In this document: piece after piece, positions 37,991-51,299 of the stretch | How the letters are laid out: each line of letters starts with the position of its first letter | Numbering within the stretch: the stretch's first letter is position 1 | Assembly: GCF_014898815.1 (NCBI RefSeq) | Contig: NW_026515545.1 | Coordinates: 1,922,001 to 1,986,000 of the forward strand | DNA from: Panonychus citri | Taxonomy: Eukaryota; Arthropoda; Arachnida; Trombidiformes; Tetranychidae | Direction: 5' to 3' | Length of the DNA stretch: 64,000 nucleotides | Notes under the pieces: generated by a model | Database searches by the model: none | What the model was told of the DNA's origin: nothing | Seen by the model: only the letters and a program-made list of their open reading frames with translations | Program-made: the position numbers and the translations under genes

Positions 37991-40900
37991 TAAAATTTAT
38001 GTACACAATTAGAGGATTGATTAAGTTAAGTGAATGGGTTTTGTTTCTGTAAAAGTTCAAAATCATCGTATGGGGATAACTATTACATGAGATTTCATGG
38101 TTATACATGGGGAAATATTCGTTGATTTTATGATATAAAACTGGGGGAAAATATGTGAATAGTTATGATTACATGGGAAGACAGTTTCCTGTGAACCTTC
38201 AAGATCAAGAGGTAACGACAATCATGAATCAAAAACGGTTCATTTAGCTGATTGCTGATCAAATTCAACATCACATTCTAATTGATATTGTCAACAGAAA
38301 TGATTCATGGTTAAATTAATTTCTGTTAATCAGTGAACATAACAAACATGGATAATAGTTTAATGTATGTACAATAGACTAAATTGTTGATATATTAACT
38401 GAATCAACCATTGAAAAAAGTTAATGTTTTGAGTAAACGATGAAAACAAAGTTTCATTTCGTAGAAAAATGTTTCATCATGAATTTCAGGCAACTAGATG
38501 AATGGTAAACCTGGAATCATGATGAATGAGTTATTGTAAGAGTTTAATAGAGGAAAAGAGGTAAGAAAAATAGAAAGAGAAAGTAAAGAAAAGAGAGAGA
38601 GAGAGAAAAAGTAAGTTCTCACCAAGGAACATGAACAAAGGAAAACAGAAATAAGTTCTGAAGTAAATCTTAGAACTTGAAAACTTTGTCTGTTGACTTT
38701 TGAATAATCAATGAGCTAGAATCAGAATTAGATAAAACCATCGATTCTACTGAACCATGGAACGAGATGGAAAAGCAATGAGATAATATTAGGTGTTGAC
38801 GATGAAGATGATCAAGATGAGAGGTGATGAGGAAAATGCGAAAAGTCAACAAGTTGTTTATCATTTGTAAGTTGTAAGGGTTTTCACTTTATTAATAAGA
38901 GTCATGATAAGTTTCCTCATGTTTACTTGGTCATACTCAGGAAATTGGGTGTAGGTTGAAAGAGAAATCAGAATAAAAGAACGGAGTAAAGTTTCAACGG
39001 AGAATCAGGTGAAAGTCTACAAAATGTTATTCGATTACATGGAGAAAACGAATTGAAATTTATGGTAAGAAAAGGGATTGATTTCCCTTCCCACCAACAG
39101 GGAGTGAAATGAATATTAAAAAAACGAAAAGAATAGAAATAAAAATGAACTGAATCTTTGTAATTTTAGATGGAAACTTATTATTAATGATTATTCTCGA
39201 TGAAAGAGAATCCAGAATTTTAAGTTTATTATATTGTTTCTTATTCTCATGATAAGTTATCCAAAAAAAGTAAATAGTATATCCAATCCATGATACTGAA
39301 TTTTATATACATGAATCAATATTTATTGTTTAAGGGAAATTATTTACACTTAATCTAAATAATGAGATAATTTATTCTTACCTAAAGTTGATTTAATATT
39401 ATCCATGGATATTATTATTTACTTGTTAGAGGATTTTGTAAGGATTTTAATTATCAGACTTAGGATAATGATAGTCACCTTGTAAGTTATAATCAAATTG
39501 AATACGATGCTGACCTTTGATGGTTATAAGAAAATAAGATACTTGGTAACTTGGTCAGTCTTCAATTAAGTTGACTTAATAGTTATCACATGAAAATAGC
39601 ATGATGATGATTAACAGCAAAGGGAAAATAGTGAATGAGAAGAGGGAAAAAAAGTTCTGACAATTAATATTTGATTAAACAGTAATTATAATTAACATGA
39701 TTCCTCTCATGATTCCAATCATTGAATAGCTTTTAGTGTTTCCTTTTTTCCCTGTCCATCTCATGATAACTAACAGCTCTCTCTCTCTCTCTCTCTCTCA
39801 CTGTTATTATTATGATTACTATTATTTTCATTTAATCCGATGATTTGGCTGAGTTTTTTTCACCAAAGTTCACGTTGCAATTTCCATGAAAGATTTACCC
39901 TTCAATTCAGGTATCATTTTACAACATTATCATGGTTCATTATCATTTTCAACATCATTTCCATGAACAGAAGCATCAAAAGTTTTCTCATCAGCATTTA
40001 ATATACAGCAGATATAATGAAATTCACCATTTTTTATATTTCTGAATAACATGATGATCAACATAGAGTATAAAACTTTACAGTATATTCCCAACACAGA
40101 ATAGGGATAAGGTGGTAAAAAAGTTCAATTCCCTAATGAACTTCAACAAGAATCATTACTATTGATTATTATTATATAACTGATTTTACGTTCTCTTATT
40201 GGATTGAACTAAACATGATACAGAACTTTTTTTTTCATTAAAGTTTCAGCGGAAAAGGAGGAGGATTGAGAGAGTGTAAGTTGATTTAAAATTTATTTGA
40301 TTTTCAGTCTCTACGAGGCAATGAAATAATGATCACTTCAATTGTCCATCTACAATTTAAATGGTCAGTTAAAAGCATATTCAGGATGAGAAAGACATTT
40401 GACTCCAATTCTTTTATTCATGGTGATAGAATTCAGGAAATTCGACACTAGAACTTATTATGCCCACGGGGTGGAGAATCTACTGTTCGATTTCTCTCTC
40501 TCTCTCTCTCTTCCTCTCATCTTCTCGAGGGTAAAGTCCTTTGGTCTGTAGAAAAATGTCATCAGTGATTAAATTAAAGATAATCTCTGACAAGGTAATT
40601 CTATTAAGTTGAGAACTGTTGAAATGGCGATATTTCAATCAATTCAATTAAACACTTCAATCGAAATTAACTGTAAATCTTTAGGAGAGAGTAAAGAGAG
40701 AGAAAGAGAAAACGACCAAATTGGAAGAAAAAGAAAAAGTATTTCAAGTGGACAATGTTATCTTTTTGCTTACAGAACAAATTTGATTCGATCGATTTTT
40801 CCTAAGATATTTCGAATTTTCTTTCAAATTTATAACATTTTCCTCATCAGAATTCACCTTTTTTATTTTCCTCTTCATATTTAATTAAAGATAATCTGCC

Positions 40901-43900
40901 AATCATTGATACATATTATCTTCCAGCAAGAAAAACACTCTAGTTTCTCAGTGTTGATGATAAAGATGATTGAAACTGAATTAACGGTGAGAAAAGTTAA
41001 TTTGATTGATAACTGGGAGAAGGGAAAAAAACTACTGATCAATAAGTTGATTGATATAAATGTTTACTTGATTTCTCTGTGTATTCAGTATATTTGTTTG
41101 ATCAATTAATGATCTATGGTGATTAAGACTATGCTTTGGTTAACAATAAATAAAAGTAGAGAAAAAGTTTCCTTGTAAACATTTGCATCATCGCCATGAT
41201 AATGGAGATATGAATAGGAATCAGTGCAACTTCACTGGAAATATTATCTATGTACCTCATTGTAAGTCAGCTGATACTTTGATACTCAGATTTACACCTA
41301 CAGCTTTTTACTTCCCATGGTATCATGATATGAATCTATGAGGTTTTGAAACTCAAATGAATCAGATTTACAAGGAAAATCTGATGAAATAAAATCCCAA
41401 GGCATAAATATCTATATAAAAAGTAGATGTTCATGGATTTCAATCAAAGAAACTCGATAAATTTTTCAGAATCTTTCATTTTACATACGTGAGTGAAAAT
41501 GATTCAATTCCACCTACACATTAACATACCTAAAGTTCAATCATGAATCGAGTAATTAAATATAATATTAATTATCGAACTAATCACTCTGAAGAATTGA
41601 AGAAAATTAAATTAATAGGCTTGAATTAATGGAGAAACCAAATGAAATTATTCAATTCTAATCAACTTTACGAACCGAGAACTAAACTTTACCAGAATAC
41701 TTTTGATATCTTTGAGAACAATAATTCAGAATTTTATTATCATCATGTTGCTCATACTGAAAGGAAAACGTAGATTCTTATACCTTGTTGCATGTTACCT
41801 TCCAGTTACCATGTTTGCTGAAGGGAAAATGAATCTCACAAAGAATGATAATGATAAAGTTCTGGAATAAAAAAAAGTCATCCAAACATCTCAATCTATC
41901 TTGTTAATGGTAAGAAAAGAAAGTGAAAGTTGAAATAAGTTGATTATTTTCATGATAACTGAAAATAACAAGCATCACCTTCACGATCACTATCACAGTA
42001 GATAAAATGATCTTGTTTCTTGTAGATTAAATGAAAAGGGTTTCAATGAAAAGAGGAAGATGATGATGAGCGTCATCATCATGGCGACCAAATTAGGTAA
42101 TCAAAAACAACGAGAGAAAACAATTGATGAGATTCCCTTTGAGATTTAAGATGAAATTTGATGTCAGTGTTTTCGCAAAGGTGATTAGTTTCCCTTAAGC
42201 GATAATATTCAAGTTAATCTTTTTCTACTCAAATTCTAAGATTAGAAAAAGAAAATAATTGATCTCAATTGGGGTGAGTAGAGATAAGTTGACTTTCTCT
42301 CATCCTCCCTCTCTCACTCACCCACTCACTCACTATTTCTATCTCTATCTCACTCTCTATCATGAAAACTATTCTCATCATCATTTACTTTGATACAGAT
42401 AAAAATGATTAAGATTTTTTCTGATTTTCTATGAGGAGGTTTCATATTCATGAAGATCATCAAGTTTCACTATTTATTAAGATGGTTTGAATTTAATGAG
42501 AACCAAACAAATGACAAGAAATTCACATTGAATATCAATTAATATAATGAAAGGCAATCAGTTGGTAATTGGAATTGACTGAATTCTGATTTAGTTGTCA
42601 TGGTAAATCATGAATCTTAAGATACAAAATAATATCCAAGAGTAAACAATTAACGTGATACAAATTAACAATCGTTATTTTAAATGTAATGTTTTCTTTG
42701 ATTATTCATAAAACAATCAATATTTGAATTAAAGATAATCAAGTGAACAATTAACTAACAACAGTGAATCATTTTCATCATTATAAAACAATTTATATAA
42801 TAAAATGATCATCAACCTCATTCACAATGGTGAACAAAAAACCATTAATCTTCTGGTAATTTATCAAATCTACCAGTTAATCAATCATTTAATCAACACT
42901 TTCGGGTTAACTGTTATCTCTTAATCATGATGATTATACAACAATCAAAGATTGAAAGTCCAATAACCAAACCAGAAAAAAAAAGTTAATCAATATTACC
43001 CAAAAAAAAAAGGTTTTCACAATACTTTAAACAGGAAAAGGAAATGATAACTTCTAATGGTTAAATTGATTTGATTTTATTGTTGATATTTTCATAACCA
43101 TTATGAAATATTAGACTGACGTTGTTTTCAACAACAATCATGTAATGAAAGTAATCAATATAAAAGGATTTGTGTATAATAATATGAATTGGAAACTGAG
43201 AATCGCCTGAAAATTTGATAACATTACTTGAAAACGAAATGATTTCTTATGTAAATGAAATGGACACTTTTTTTGTCACTGGTCAAGCCATTTCTCTACT
43301 TTGACATGATAAACAAACAAAAAACTAAGTTGAATGAAGTAAAACAAACCAATAGACCTGGAGGATTTGAGGTTATTCACTATCATCATGATTATACTTT
43401 GCATTTTCTTTCAATCAGAATTGTTCAGTTATCAAATAATCTACTACCATGAAGAATAGAACAAAAAAGAAGAGAAAAAAACATGGTAACTAATATATAA
43501 TCTCATGGATTTGGTGACGAAAAAAAGAGGATACAAAGAGGATATGAAATGAAAAGAAAAGTTCTTGATGAGAATCAAAGTGATATCTTTTGTTTTTATT
43601 TCTCTTTCAAATGTATTAAAAGGTATATTCTATCTGGAGAAAGATAAACTCAGTAAATGTTGTTGTTCCATGAGAGAACTTATTACCATTAGAACTTTGA
43701 GAGAGAGAGAGAGAGGAAGGGAAATCTTTTCCTAAGGAAAATTGGTCTGTTCAAACTGAGAATACCTCCAGTGTATTGTACATGTAATATTCTGTATATC
43801 ATCAATATACTATCAATAAAAGTCTTTCCATCTTCATCCTTTTCCTATCACTTTCCTCTCTCTCACTGTTTCATTTCTCCTCATCACTTTTATCATCTTT

Positions 43901-45227
43901 CCATTAATGAAGTTAATACTTCCGTATGAAATATTCACATTCATGATGATTAATTTATCCATCATCTATTTGAAGTGCTATTCAAATGATATTATCTATG
44001 ATATGTAATATTAACATGGTTTGGAAATACTTTCTCATTCAAAGGTTACCATGCAAATGAATTCATTTAAGATTATATATCCATGTAAATTGTTAATAGA
44101 AAAGGCGAAAATGTTTCACCTTTTCATGAACTTTTTGTTTCCATGAACAAGAAAAAAAATCAACTTTTCAAATGATTAGATTATCGGTTCAAGTTTATCA
44201 CCAAACTAATCAATACAACTAACACTTTATTACAGCTCTACATGGTTACAATATATAAACTAGTTCAACAATCATGTAACAATTAGATGCTGATTTTTCA
44301 ATTCCTTTCACATGTGACTGCAAGTGATTAATATATATTAACATTTACTATTGACAAAATCATATCATGATACTTGTTAGTTGTATTATTAATCTGATTC
44401 AACATTGTTATCCTCTTACCTGTTGAGAGTATGTACCTTTTTTTATTAATTCATTTACCTGAATAATAATGAACAGGTAAATCTAATTGGAAAAGTACAA
44501 TTTTTAGTTTTTGATTGTTAAAAGTTGTAATATTACAAGTAATTGATGATTACAATAAACATCGATGAGTTTTGAGAGTCAGTTAATTAAGTGAATTCAT
44601 GAAAAGTTCTGGAAATATTATTAATGAATATAAATCGTTTGCTGTTTGTTGATTTATCATCGACAATTTAATAACTACATAGTATGAATGAGTAAACAAT
44701 TTCTTTGGACTTAAATTAAAAGACAAAACAAAAAGATACATTTTCATTTTCCCGATGAATTCAAGACACTGAAATTATTACATGTAAATCTGATTATATG
44801 TTAGTTGAGCATTTATATTCATTTACTATTCTCTTTCTTTTTCTTTTTTTTTCATACTCACAATTTCATGTAACTTACTGAACTTTTTCCTTATTCTTTT
44901 TCCTTTTTTTCTCATAAATTTTAGTAAAAATGTTAACTCTGGTGAAAGATTCAGGAAATATGTAACAATGAAAGTAAAGAATATTTTCTCATTCGGATGA
45001 CCAGCGATGACATCGTGGTCAGTAGTTATTAGTAGACCCTTTTCGCTTATTACTTACTTATGATTGAAATGTTTTCTATTGTTTTCTTTTACTATGAGAA
45101 TAGAAAACTTATTTTTCTCATTTTTCTTCATGAAACAAAATGAACTTTATTGTATTACTCTTGATCTTCATTCTAATAAGATAGAGATGATCCCTACGAT
45201 TCAATGAACAACATGATTATCTATTTC

Positions 45228-45230
<3 letters not shown>

Positions 45231-45266
<36 letters not shown>
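45231..45266. repeat. (CT)n microsatellite
   Basis: A pure CT tract of about 36 bases. A second tract of similar type lies at 45892-45919. Confidence 0.95.
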
Positions 45267-45269
<3 letters not shown>

Positions 45270-45887
45270 CCATTTAATTTCAATTTTCTCAACATGAATT
45301 CCCCTGAATACAAAGCCAGAACTTTCTATGAAAAAAACTTTGGATAAATAACTGAATGAAAGTTTCATTGAAATAATGAAATATGGTTACAGTAAATTAT
45401 CAGAATTCGTGGTTGATTGAACTCTAGTAATTTTTCAATTGAATAACAAAATATATTGTATATGAAACGATTCTTGGATCAATTTTAACCTAGAAAAGTC
45501 AAAATAATGAACAATCTATCAATAATAATTTAGCTTCAAGATAAACAATCAGAACAGGTAATTCTTTTATCAACCAATACATGTAAATGAGATTAGACAA
45601 TTGAGATTATCTCAAAAGTTTCCAATCGATTCATAAATTATCCTCTGCAATTGCTTTATAAATAATACTCGTAACAACTTTTTTCCAACTAATCAGTTGA
45701 TTATTTCGGTTATTAAATTTTCGTCAAAGTTAACATTATTTCCTCTCATTCTCCATCTCTCTTTCTTCATGATTAATTAACGAAAGAATTGATTAATTAC
45801 TTTTATAATGATGTTAAATGCAACTTTCTATTTCTATTTAGCAACAAATTTTTCCATTTTTTTCTCTCATTAAGTTTTACTAATCTA

Positions 45888-45922
<35 letters not shown>

Positions 45923-46222
45923 TCTCGTATTTATCTTCATAAAAATGGATTATAAAAATGTACTTTAATCCATGGATAGTATTTGCTAATAAGATTATAA
46001 CAAAAAAAAACAACATTGAATCTAATTTGTGATAAAAGCAATCAACTCCGCAACGATATTTATCTTGAACAATTTTCCATAAAATTTTAATCCATCTTTT
46101 GCTTCATCTAAATTTTAATCCTCAAAACTTAAATACTAGAAAATCAAAGTTTTTAATCTTGTTTACATCTTTTCAATGAGCTGATTATAAATTGTCAATT
46201 GATGACTATACTAAAGTATAAG

Positions 46223-46420
46223 ATGAAGCGTTTGTTACTTAATGAACACAATCGTGCTCAAGATAATCCATGTAAGTGTGATACATTGTATCTAAAATTG
46301 ATTGGTTATTGTGAGATAATTAATTACTTTTTCCTTTGATAATCAGGCACTACAATTAGAGAATTAATAACAATTAAATGTAAACGATTGTGCAAAGGGA
46401 AGTCAATTGATTCTCTTTGA
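46223..46420 (+). CDS. Possible small spliced gene, 40 residues, unrecognised
   Basis: An ATG at 46223 opens a 49-nt exon ending at a consensus donor GTAAGT (46272). A 75-bp AT-rich intron ends in a good acceptor, AATCAG, at 46346. The next 74 nt continue in frame to a TGA at 46418-46420. The intron length matches confirmed introns in the window. The product is short and basic, with three cysteines in its last 24 residues (CTTIRELITIKCKRLCKG) and no clear signal peptide. It could be the start of a larger gene or a chance combination in AT-rich DNA. No function is proposed. Confidence 0.2.
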
Positions 46421-48713
46421 TTAATATTGATTGCTTTGTATCTTTGGTCTCTCTCTGTCTGTCTGTCTGTCTTTATATTTGTCTATTTTCAATAGTAAAT
46501 AACAGTTAAATGGTAATTAGGTTAATCAAATTAGTTTAGTTAAAAGAAAGAGAGACAATTAAGTGATAAAAATTAATATTGATCGTATTATTATTGATGA
46601 GTTTGTTGTTTCTGTGCTTTGGTTTAAGTCCAATAAGGTAACTTGAAACTAACCTGGAAATAAGTTTTTGATGACAAAAGATGAAGATAAAGATGAAGTG
46701 ACGGTTTCAGGATATAAGAATATGATAAAGTGTTGACATGGAAAAGGTTGACACAAGGTGTATTTATTGTCATGGAGATGGAATCTGTTTATTCAGGAAT
46801 TTCAATATTCTTGCAAGATATTCAGTGAGGAGGAATATCAGGACGATGAAAACCGAGGAAACGAACAAGAACATGAAACATGGAAATTTATTGAGAAAAA
46901 AAGTTCTAATCTTCGAGGAGGCAACAGAGAGAGAGAGAGAGATCACTTCTGGGGATGAGAAGCTTTTCTTTCAGTATTATTTTGTGGAATCAAAACTGTG
47001 TTCTTTTTTTATCAAAAAAATTCGATAATCAGAACAACATCAAGAGGAAAAAATGAGAAAAGGCTCAATGAACGATAATTAAGTTTGAGAAGAGACAAAA
47101 ACTTAAACGAAAACATTGATTCCATAAATTGAACATTTCAGATGAACTTTTCTCAACCATGAGTTGACATGAATTTATTCAATTAATGTCATGATGACCA
47201 CTTGGATAGTTTAAATAGCGATAAAAGTAAATGATAATGTCTCAAGGTCTTTGTGAGGATAAAAAACTATCTTTGAGAATCAACTGAGTTAAAGTTACAT
47301 GAAGAGACTTGGAAAAGGGAAAGAAAAAAACTCCAACCATGAATTGACATTGTTCAGGATGATTGTTTGATTGAGATTAATTCATTCTAATGCTTTTGTT
47401 TATCATCATCATCATGATTTCTGTTCATCTCAAACACAAATAGACAAAAGCTGCAGGGTGAGAGAAAGAGAAAGAGAAGAAAACAAAAATTACTAATCTA
47501 ATGTAACCATAATTCAATTGATAATCATGAATTGAGGTTGTTCCAAGTTCACTTGAATCGAGGATAAAGAAATGGAGATTGAGATGAAGATGAAAGTTTA
47601 TCCTAATCTAACGACTGTTGATCCCTTACCTTTGTTTTGGGTTGTAAATTATCTTATCATTTAATCTGAAAGGTGATTAGCTAATTGTGATTAGATTTTT
47701 TCACTTACTCTTCTTCTTTTTCTCTTATTCTTTTCTTCTGTATTGAATCAACTGGTTCACCCTTTATAACAATAGACAAAAAATGTTCAGTGTTTTCCCA
47801 TGAAATTGATCATACACATGAAACTCATCATTGAGATGTAGTTAATGTTATATAACATTTGTGGATGTTTACAAATGTTCAAAGTTTATCTCGCCATAGG
47901 AATTGAGCTTTTTTCTTTCTTTGCTAAGATACAATTCAACTCGAATCATGAAATATCTTCATCATGACTCTCGGAACAATTTTCCTTATAAAACATTGAG
48001 AGATATTTTTTTCTCCTTCTTCACTTTATTTACCTTATTATCCATTGAATCAATCACAATACAATTACTACAATTGATTTAATCATAGACCCTTTTTTGA
48101 AAATCAATTAGTCAAGTCTACACAGCTCATTCTTAATGATCGTTGCTCTGAACTAAGTTGAAGTAAATCCATTTAGTTTAAATTAGTGCAATCGTTGTAC
48201 ATTATTCTACCTACGATTTGATTGTCAATGGAACTCATCAATTGGATGCTGATTGTACTAGGAACTAAATGATTTTCAGTTGCAATCAGTTGATAATATT
48301 AACGAAAAGTGTATTATTAACTGTATTCCGCTTAGATTGATATTCAATGATAATTCAATTTCCTATTGCTTTTCGATATCTAAAGCTAATGGTTACTAAC
48401 CTTGGCTTAATGTATTAAGTTGAGTCGATTGAGATTCAATTTGTGATTTTTATATTTGGTCACAAAAATCAACTGGTAAAAAGAGTCAAGTGAAAAAAAA
48501 CTTCCATTTACTTTTTTCCATCAGAAATCAATGAGTCTTTTTAAATCATTTTATTACTCAACCAGAAACACTTCCAATGTATTCTCACAATTTGGACACA
48601 CATTTATATACATACACCGAATAATAATAAATTGCTTCATTCCTTAATCACTCACAAATACTTACGAATCTATCATAATGATTTATTACTATTTCCTCTC
48701 TCACTCATTCTAA

Positions 48714-48880
48714 GCACCTTTTTCACCAGACATTCCAGATTTTTGTGATAATTTAATTCTGCAATCGTTGGAACGTTCTAACGAAGTCACTGTGGCGCAA
48801 TCGGATAGCGCGTTTGGCTGTTAACCAAAAGGTTGGTGGTTCGAGCCCACCTAGTGACGACCAATTATTTTTACTTTTGT
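48714..48880 (+). repeat. tRNA-Asn repeat unit, outlying copy
   Basis: These 167 bases, from AGCACCTTTTT to TTTTTACTTTTG and including the tRNA gene, match 51154-51320 (and its inverted counterpart) essentially base for base. Beyond 48880 the similarity fades but returns at about 48935-49030, which is a diverged match to 50920-51015. Confidence 0.85.
48786..48859 (+). tRNA. tRNA-Asn (GTT), copy 1
   Basis: A full cloverleaf of 74 nt. The acceptor stem GTCACTG pairs with TAGTGAC (one G-U) plus discriminator G. The D stem is GCGC/GCGC. The anticodon stem TTTGG/CCAAA carries loop CTGTTAA (anticodon GTT), and the T stem GGTGG/CCACC has loop TTCGAGC. An intact B box (GGTTCGAGCCC) and a downstream TTTTT terminator support transcription by RNA polymerase III. 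Confidence 0.97.
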
Positions 48881-49382
48881 CGATTACAATGGAAAACTGT
48901 TAAAAAAACAGTCCAAAATGACCTTAATGATAACAGCGAAAATATTTTTATTGGAAATGTTGTGAAGGGGAAAATGGCGACTTCTCTACGAGGAAAATGA
49001 TTTCGAAAGCTCGATATCGCTATCAATGTTCAATAAGTGCCATTGATTGAAAAGGATTGCAAAACGTTGACGTTGAAGCAAATTAGTGCTAAGTAAATTA
49101 ATTATTTAGTTTAATTATCGAATCACTTTGATGAATGATAATTGATCATTGTAACGTGAATTGAAATGAATTCATTTATTACAATGAAACAAAATGTTAT
49201 TATCAATATATGATGCTACTAACAATATTAACAGTATTAGCTTTAGTACACGAACCACATTAACCAACAATACAAATTGTAACAAAAAATTATAACCATG
49301 ATAATTAATCAAACGAAACATGATAAATGTACTAATTAAAGACAAACTGTTGACCTTATTATCAAAAGTAAAAATAATTGGT

Positions 49383-49456
49383 CGTCACTAGGTGGGCTCG
49401 AACCACCAACCTTTTGGTTAACAGCCAAACGCGCTATCCGATTGCGCCACAGTGAC
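49383..49456 (-). tRNA. tRNA-Asn (GTT), copy 2
   Basis: The 74-nt sequence is identical to copy 1 on the opposite strand, with all stems intact and anticodon GTT. It sits in the outer part of the left palindrome arm, and its mirror partner is the copy at 51226. Confidence 0.97.
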
Positions 49457-49927
49457 TTCGTTAGAACGTTCCAACGATTGCAGAATTAAATTATCACAAA
49501 AATCTGGAATGTCTGGTGAAAAAGGTGCTGATGATTAATTGAGCTATTATTCCATAGATTTATGAATTTTCAAAGCCAGAAAGATCTTCAATTTAACAAG
49601 CAACAGAAAAAAAGGTAAAGAAACCAGAAAATTAAGAATTTAAATCCCAGGTTGGGACTGATTGGGTATTGATATCGATTTTTGATGGCTTTTGAAATCA
49701 TTTCACTCGTAGAGAAATCGCCATCTTTGACTATTTTCAACATTTCCAGTAAAAATATTATTTCATCTTTAATCTATCAAACTTTTTAAGAAAGTAAACG
49801 AAACACGTTAATCGTACTAACATTATTCGAGCTCTTATCATTGAGAAGGAAAAATCAACTTTCCAGGATATTTATTGAAATTTTAGTGCCAAATTCATCA
49901 TAATGATTATCAAAAAAAGTTAATTGC

Positions 49928-50001
49928 CGTCACTAGGTGGGCTCGAACCACCAACCTTTTGGTTAACAGCCAAACGCGCTATCCGATTGCGCCACAGTGA
50001 C
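49928..50001 (-). tRNA. tRNA-Asn (GTT), copy 3
   Basis: An identical 74-nt tRNA in the inner part of the left arm. A run of seven T follows it on its own strand (reading toward 49,910), a strong polymerase III terminator. Its mirror partner is the copy at 50681. Confidence 0.97.
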
Positions 50002-50038
50002 TTCGTTAAAACGTTCCAACGATTACAAAATTAAATTA

Positions 50039-50643
50039 TCAGAAAAATCTAGAATGTCTTTACTTTTATAACTTTGATATTATTATCAAATATTGCCTGA
50101 ACAATAGTACTGTAACCAGCAAATTTTGTTTTCCGTCATTTTGATTATTTTGATTATTTTGTTTTTTTTTGTTGTTTCGATTTTTGGCCTTCAAAGTAGT
50201 TCAGGTCACATTCATCGATGTTCATCGAGATCAGGGTTAGACGATAAAATTGGTACTAATCTCTTGACAATACATACATCGATGTAAGTGTCAGCGTTAA
50301 CAGCTCCTTAACTTTGCTGAAAATAAGGTTTAGAATGTCCATCCTCACTAATTTCGATCGAAAGCATCAGGTACATCGTGAATGTCATCGGTAAAAGAAA
50401 AATTTTTTCCACCTAATAGACAAAAACTGTTACCGATGAATCAAACGTTTTCGAGAGATCAATGATCAAACTAAGAGTCCAACCTTTTTTTCCGAATAGG
50501 TTAGCAAACTGAATTTCGGTTATCAGCTTTTTCTTGATATCTCATTCGTTTGCAACCATACAGTTGTATCAGAATAGAAAATAAATTTGTTTTAATGATG
50601 AATATGTAAACGCTAATTTCTATGAACGTTTCGACTTTGTTTG
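50039..50643. other. Unique spacer of the tRNA inverted repeat
   Basis: This 605-bp centre is not repeated between the arms. It is less AT rich than the surroundings and has no open frame of note or recognisable feature. Confidence 0.8.
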
Positions 50644-50680
50644 TAATTTAATTTTGTAATCGTTGGAACGTTTTAACGAA

Positions 50681-50754
50681 GTCACTGTGGCGCAATCGGA
50701 TAGCGCGTTTGGCTGTTAACCAAAAGGTTGGTGGTTCGAGCCCACCTAGTGACG
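50681..50754 (+). tRNA. tRNA-Asn (GTT), copy 4
   Basis: An identical 74-nt tRNA in the inner right arm, followed by TTTTTTT at about 50764. The 5' flank (ACGTTTTAACGAA) differs by one base from that of the outer copies (ACGTTCTAACGAA), and its mirror copy 3 shares this difference. Confidence 0.97.
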
Positions 50755-51225
50755 GCAATTAACTTTTTTTGATAATCATTATGATGAATTTGGCACTAAA
50801 ATTTCAATAAATATCCTGGAAAGTTGATTTTTCCTTCTCAATGATAAGAGCTCGAATAATGTTAGTACGATTAACGTGTTTCGTTTACTTTCTTAAAAAG
50901 TTTGATAGATTAAAGATGAAATAATATTTTTACTGGAAATGTTGAAAATAGTCAAAGATGGCGATTTCTCTACGAGTGAAATGATTTCAAAAGCCATCAA
51001 AAATCGATATCAATACCCAATCAGTCCCAACCTGGGATTTAAATTCTTAATTTTCTGGTTTCTTTACCTTTTTTTCTGTTGCTTGTTAAATTGAAGATCT
51101 TTCTGGCTTTGAAAATTCATAAATCTATGGAATAATAGCTCAATTAATCATCAGCACCTTTTTCACCAGACATTCCAGATTTTTGTGATAATTTAATTCT
51201 GCAATCGTTGGAACGTTCTAACGAA

Positions 51226-51299
51226 GTCACTGTGGCGCAATCGGATAGCGCGTTTGGCTGTTAACCAAAAGGTTGGTGGTTCGAGCCCACCTAGTGACG
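51226..51299 (+). tRNA. tRNA-Asn (GTT), copy 5
   Basis: An identical 74-nt tRNA in the outer right arm. It is followed by ATTTTTA, a TTTTT terminator, as after copy 1. Confidence 0.97.

Larger units (their letters stand above)
37991..48713. other. Long gene-poor AT-rich stretch
   Basis: No gene was recognised apart from a tentative two-exon small frame at 46223-46420. (CT)n/(GA)n tracts lie near 38595, 39775, 40497, 43702, 45231-45266 and 45892-45919. The AAAAGTTCT motif recurs (about 38651, 39649, 41855, 43558, 44604, 46899). It may be intergenic or intronic. Confidence 0.5.
49080..50038 (+). repeat. Left arm of large tRNA-containing inverted repeat
   Basis: This 959-bp arm is the reverse complement of 50644-51603. 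The only differences found by eye are one substitution (49155 against 51528) and one A/T-run length difference near 49340. It carries two tRNA-Asn genes on the minus strand. The similarity breaks abruptly at both ends. Confidence 0.92.

Noticed and set aside
46738..47028. 96-codon open frame on the plus strand
   Set aside because: It includes a GA microsatellite, an overlapping frame is open as well, and the composition matches random AT-rich DNA.
48786..51299. Regularly repeated units suggesting a CRISPR-like array
   Set aside because: The repeated units are complete tRNA-Asn cloverleaves in eukaryotic DNA, in both orientations and with unequal spacing.
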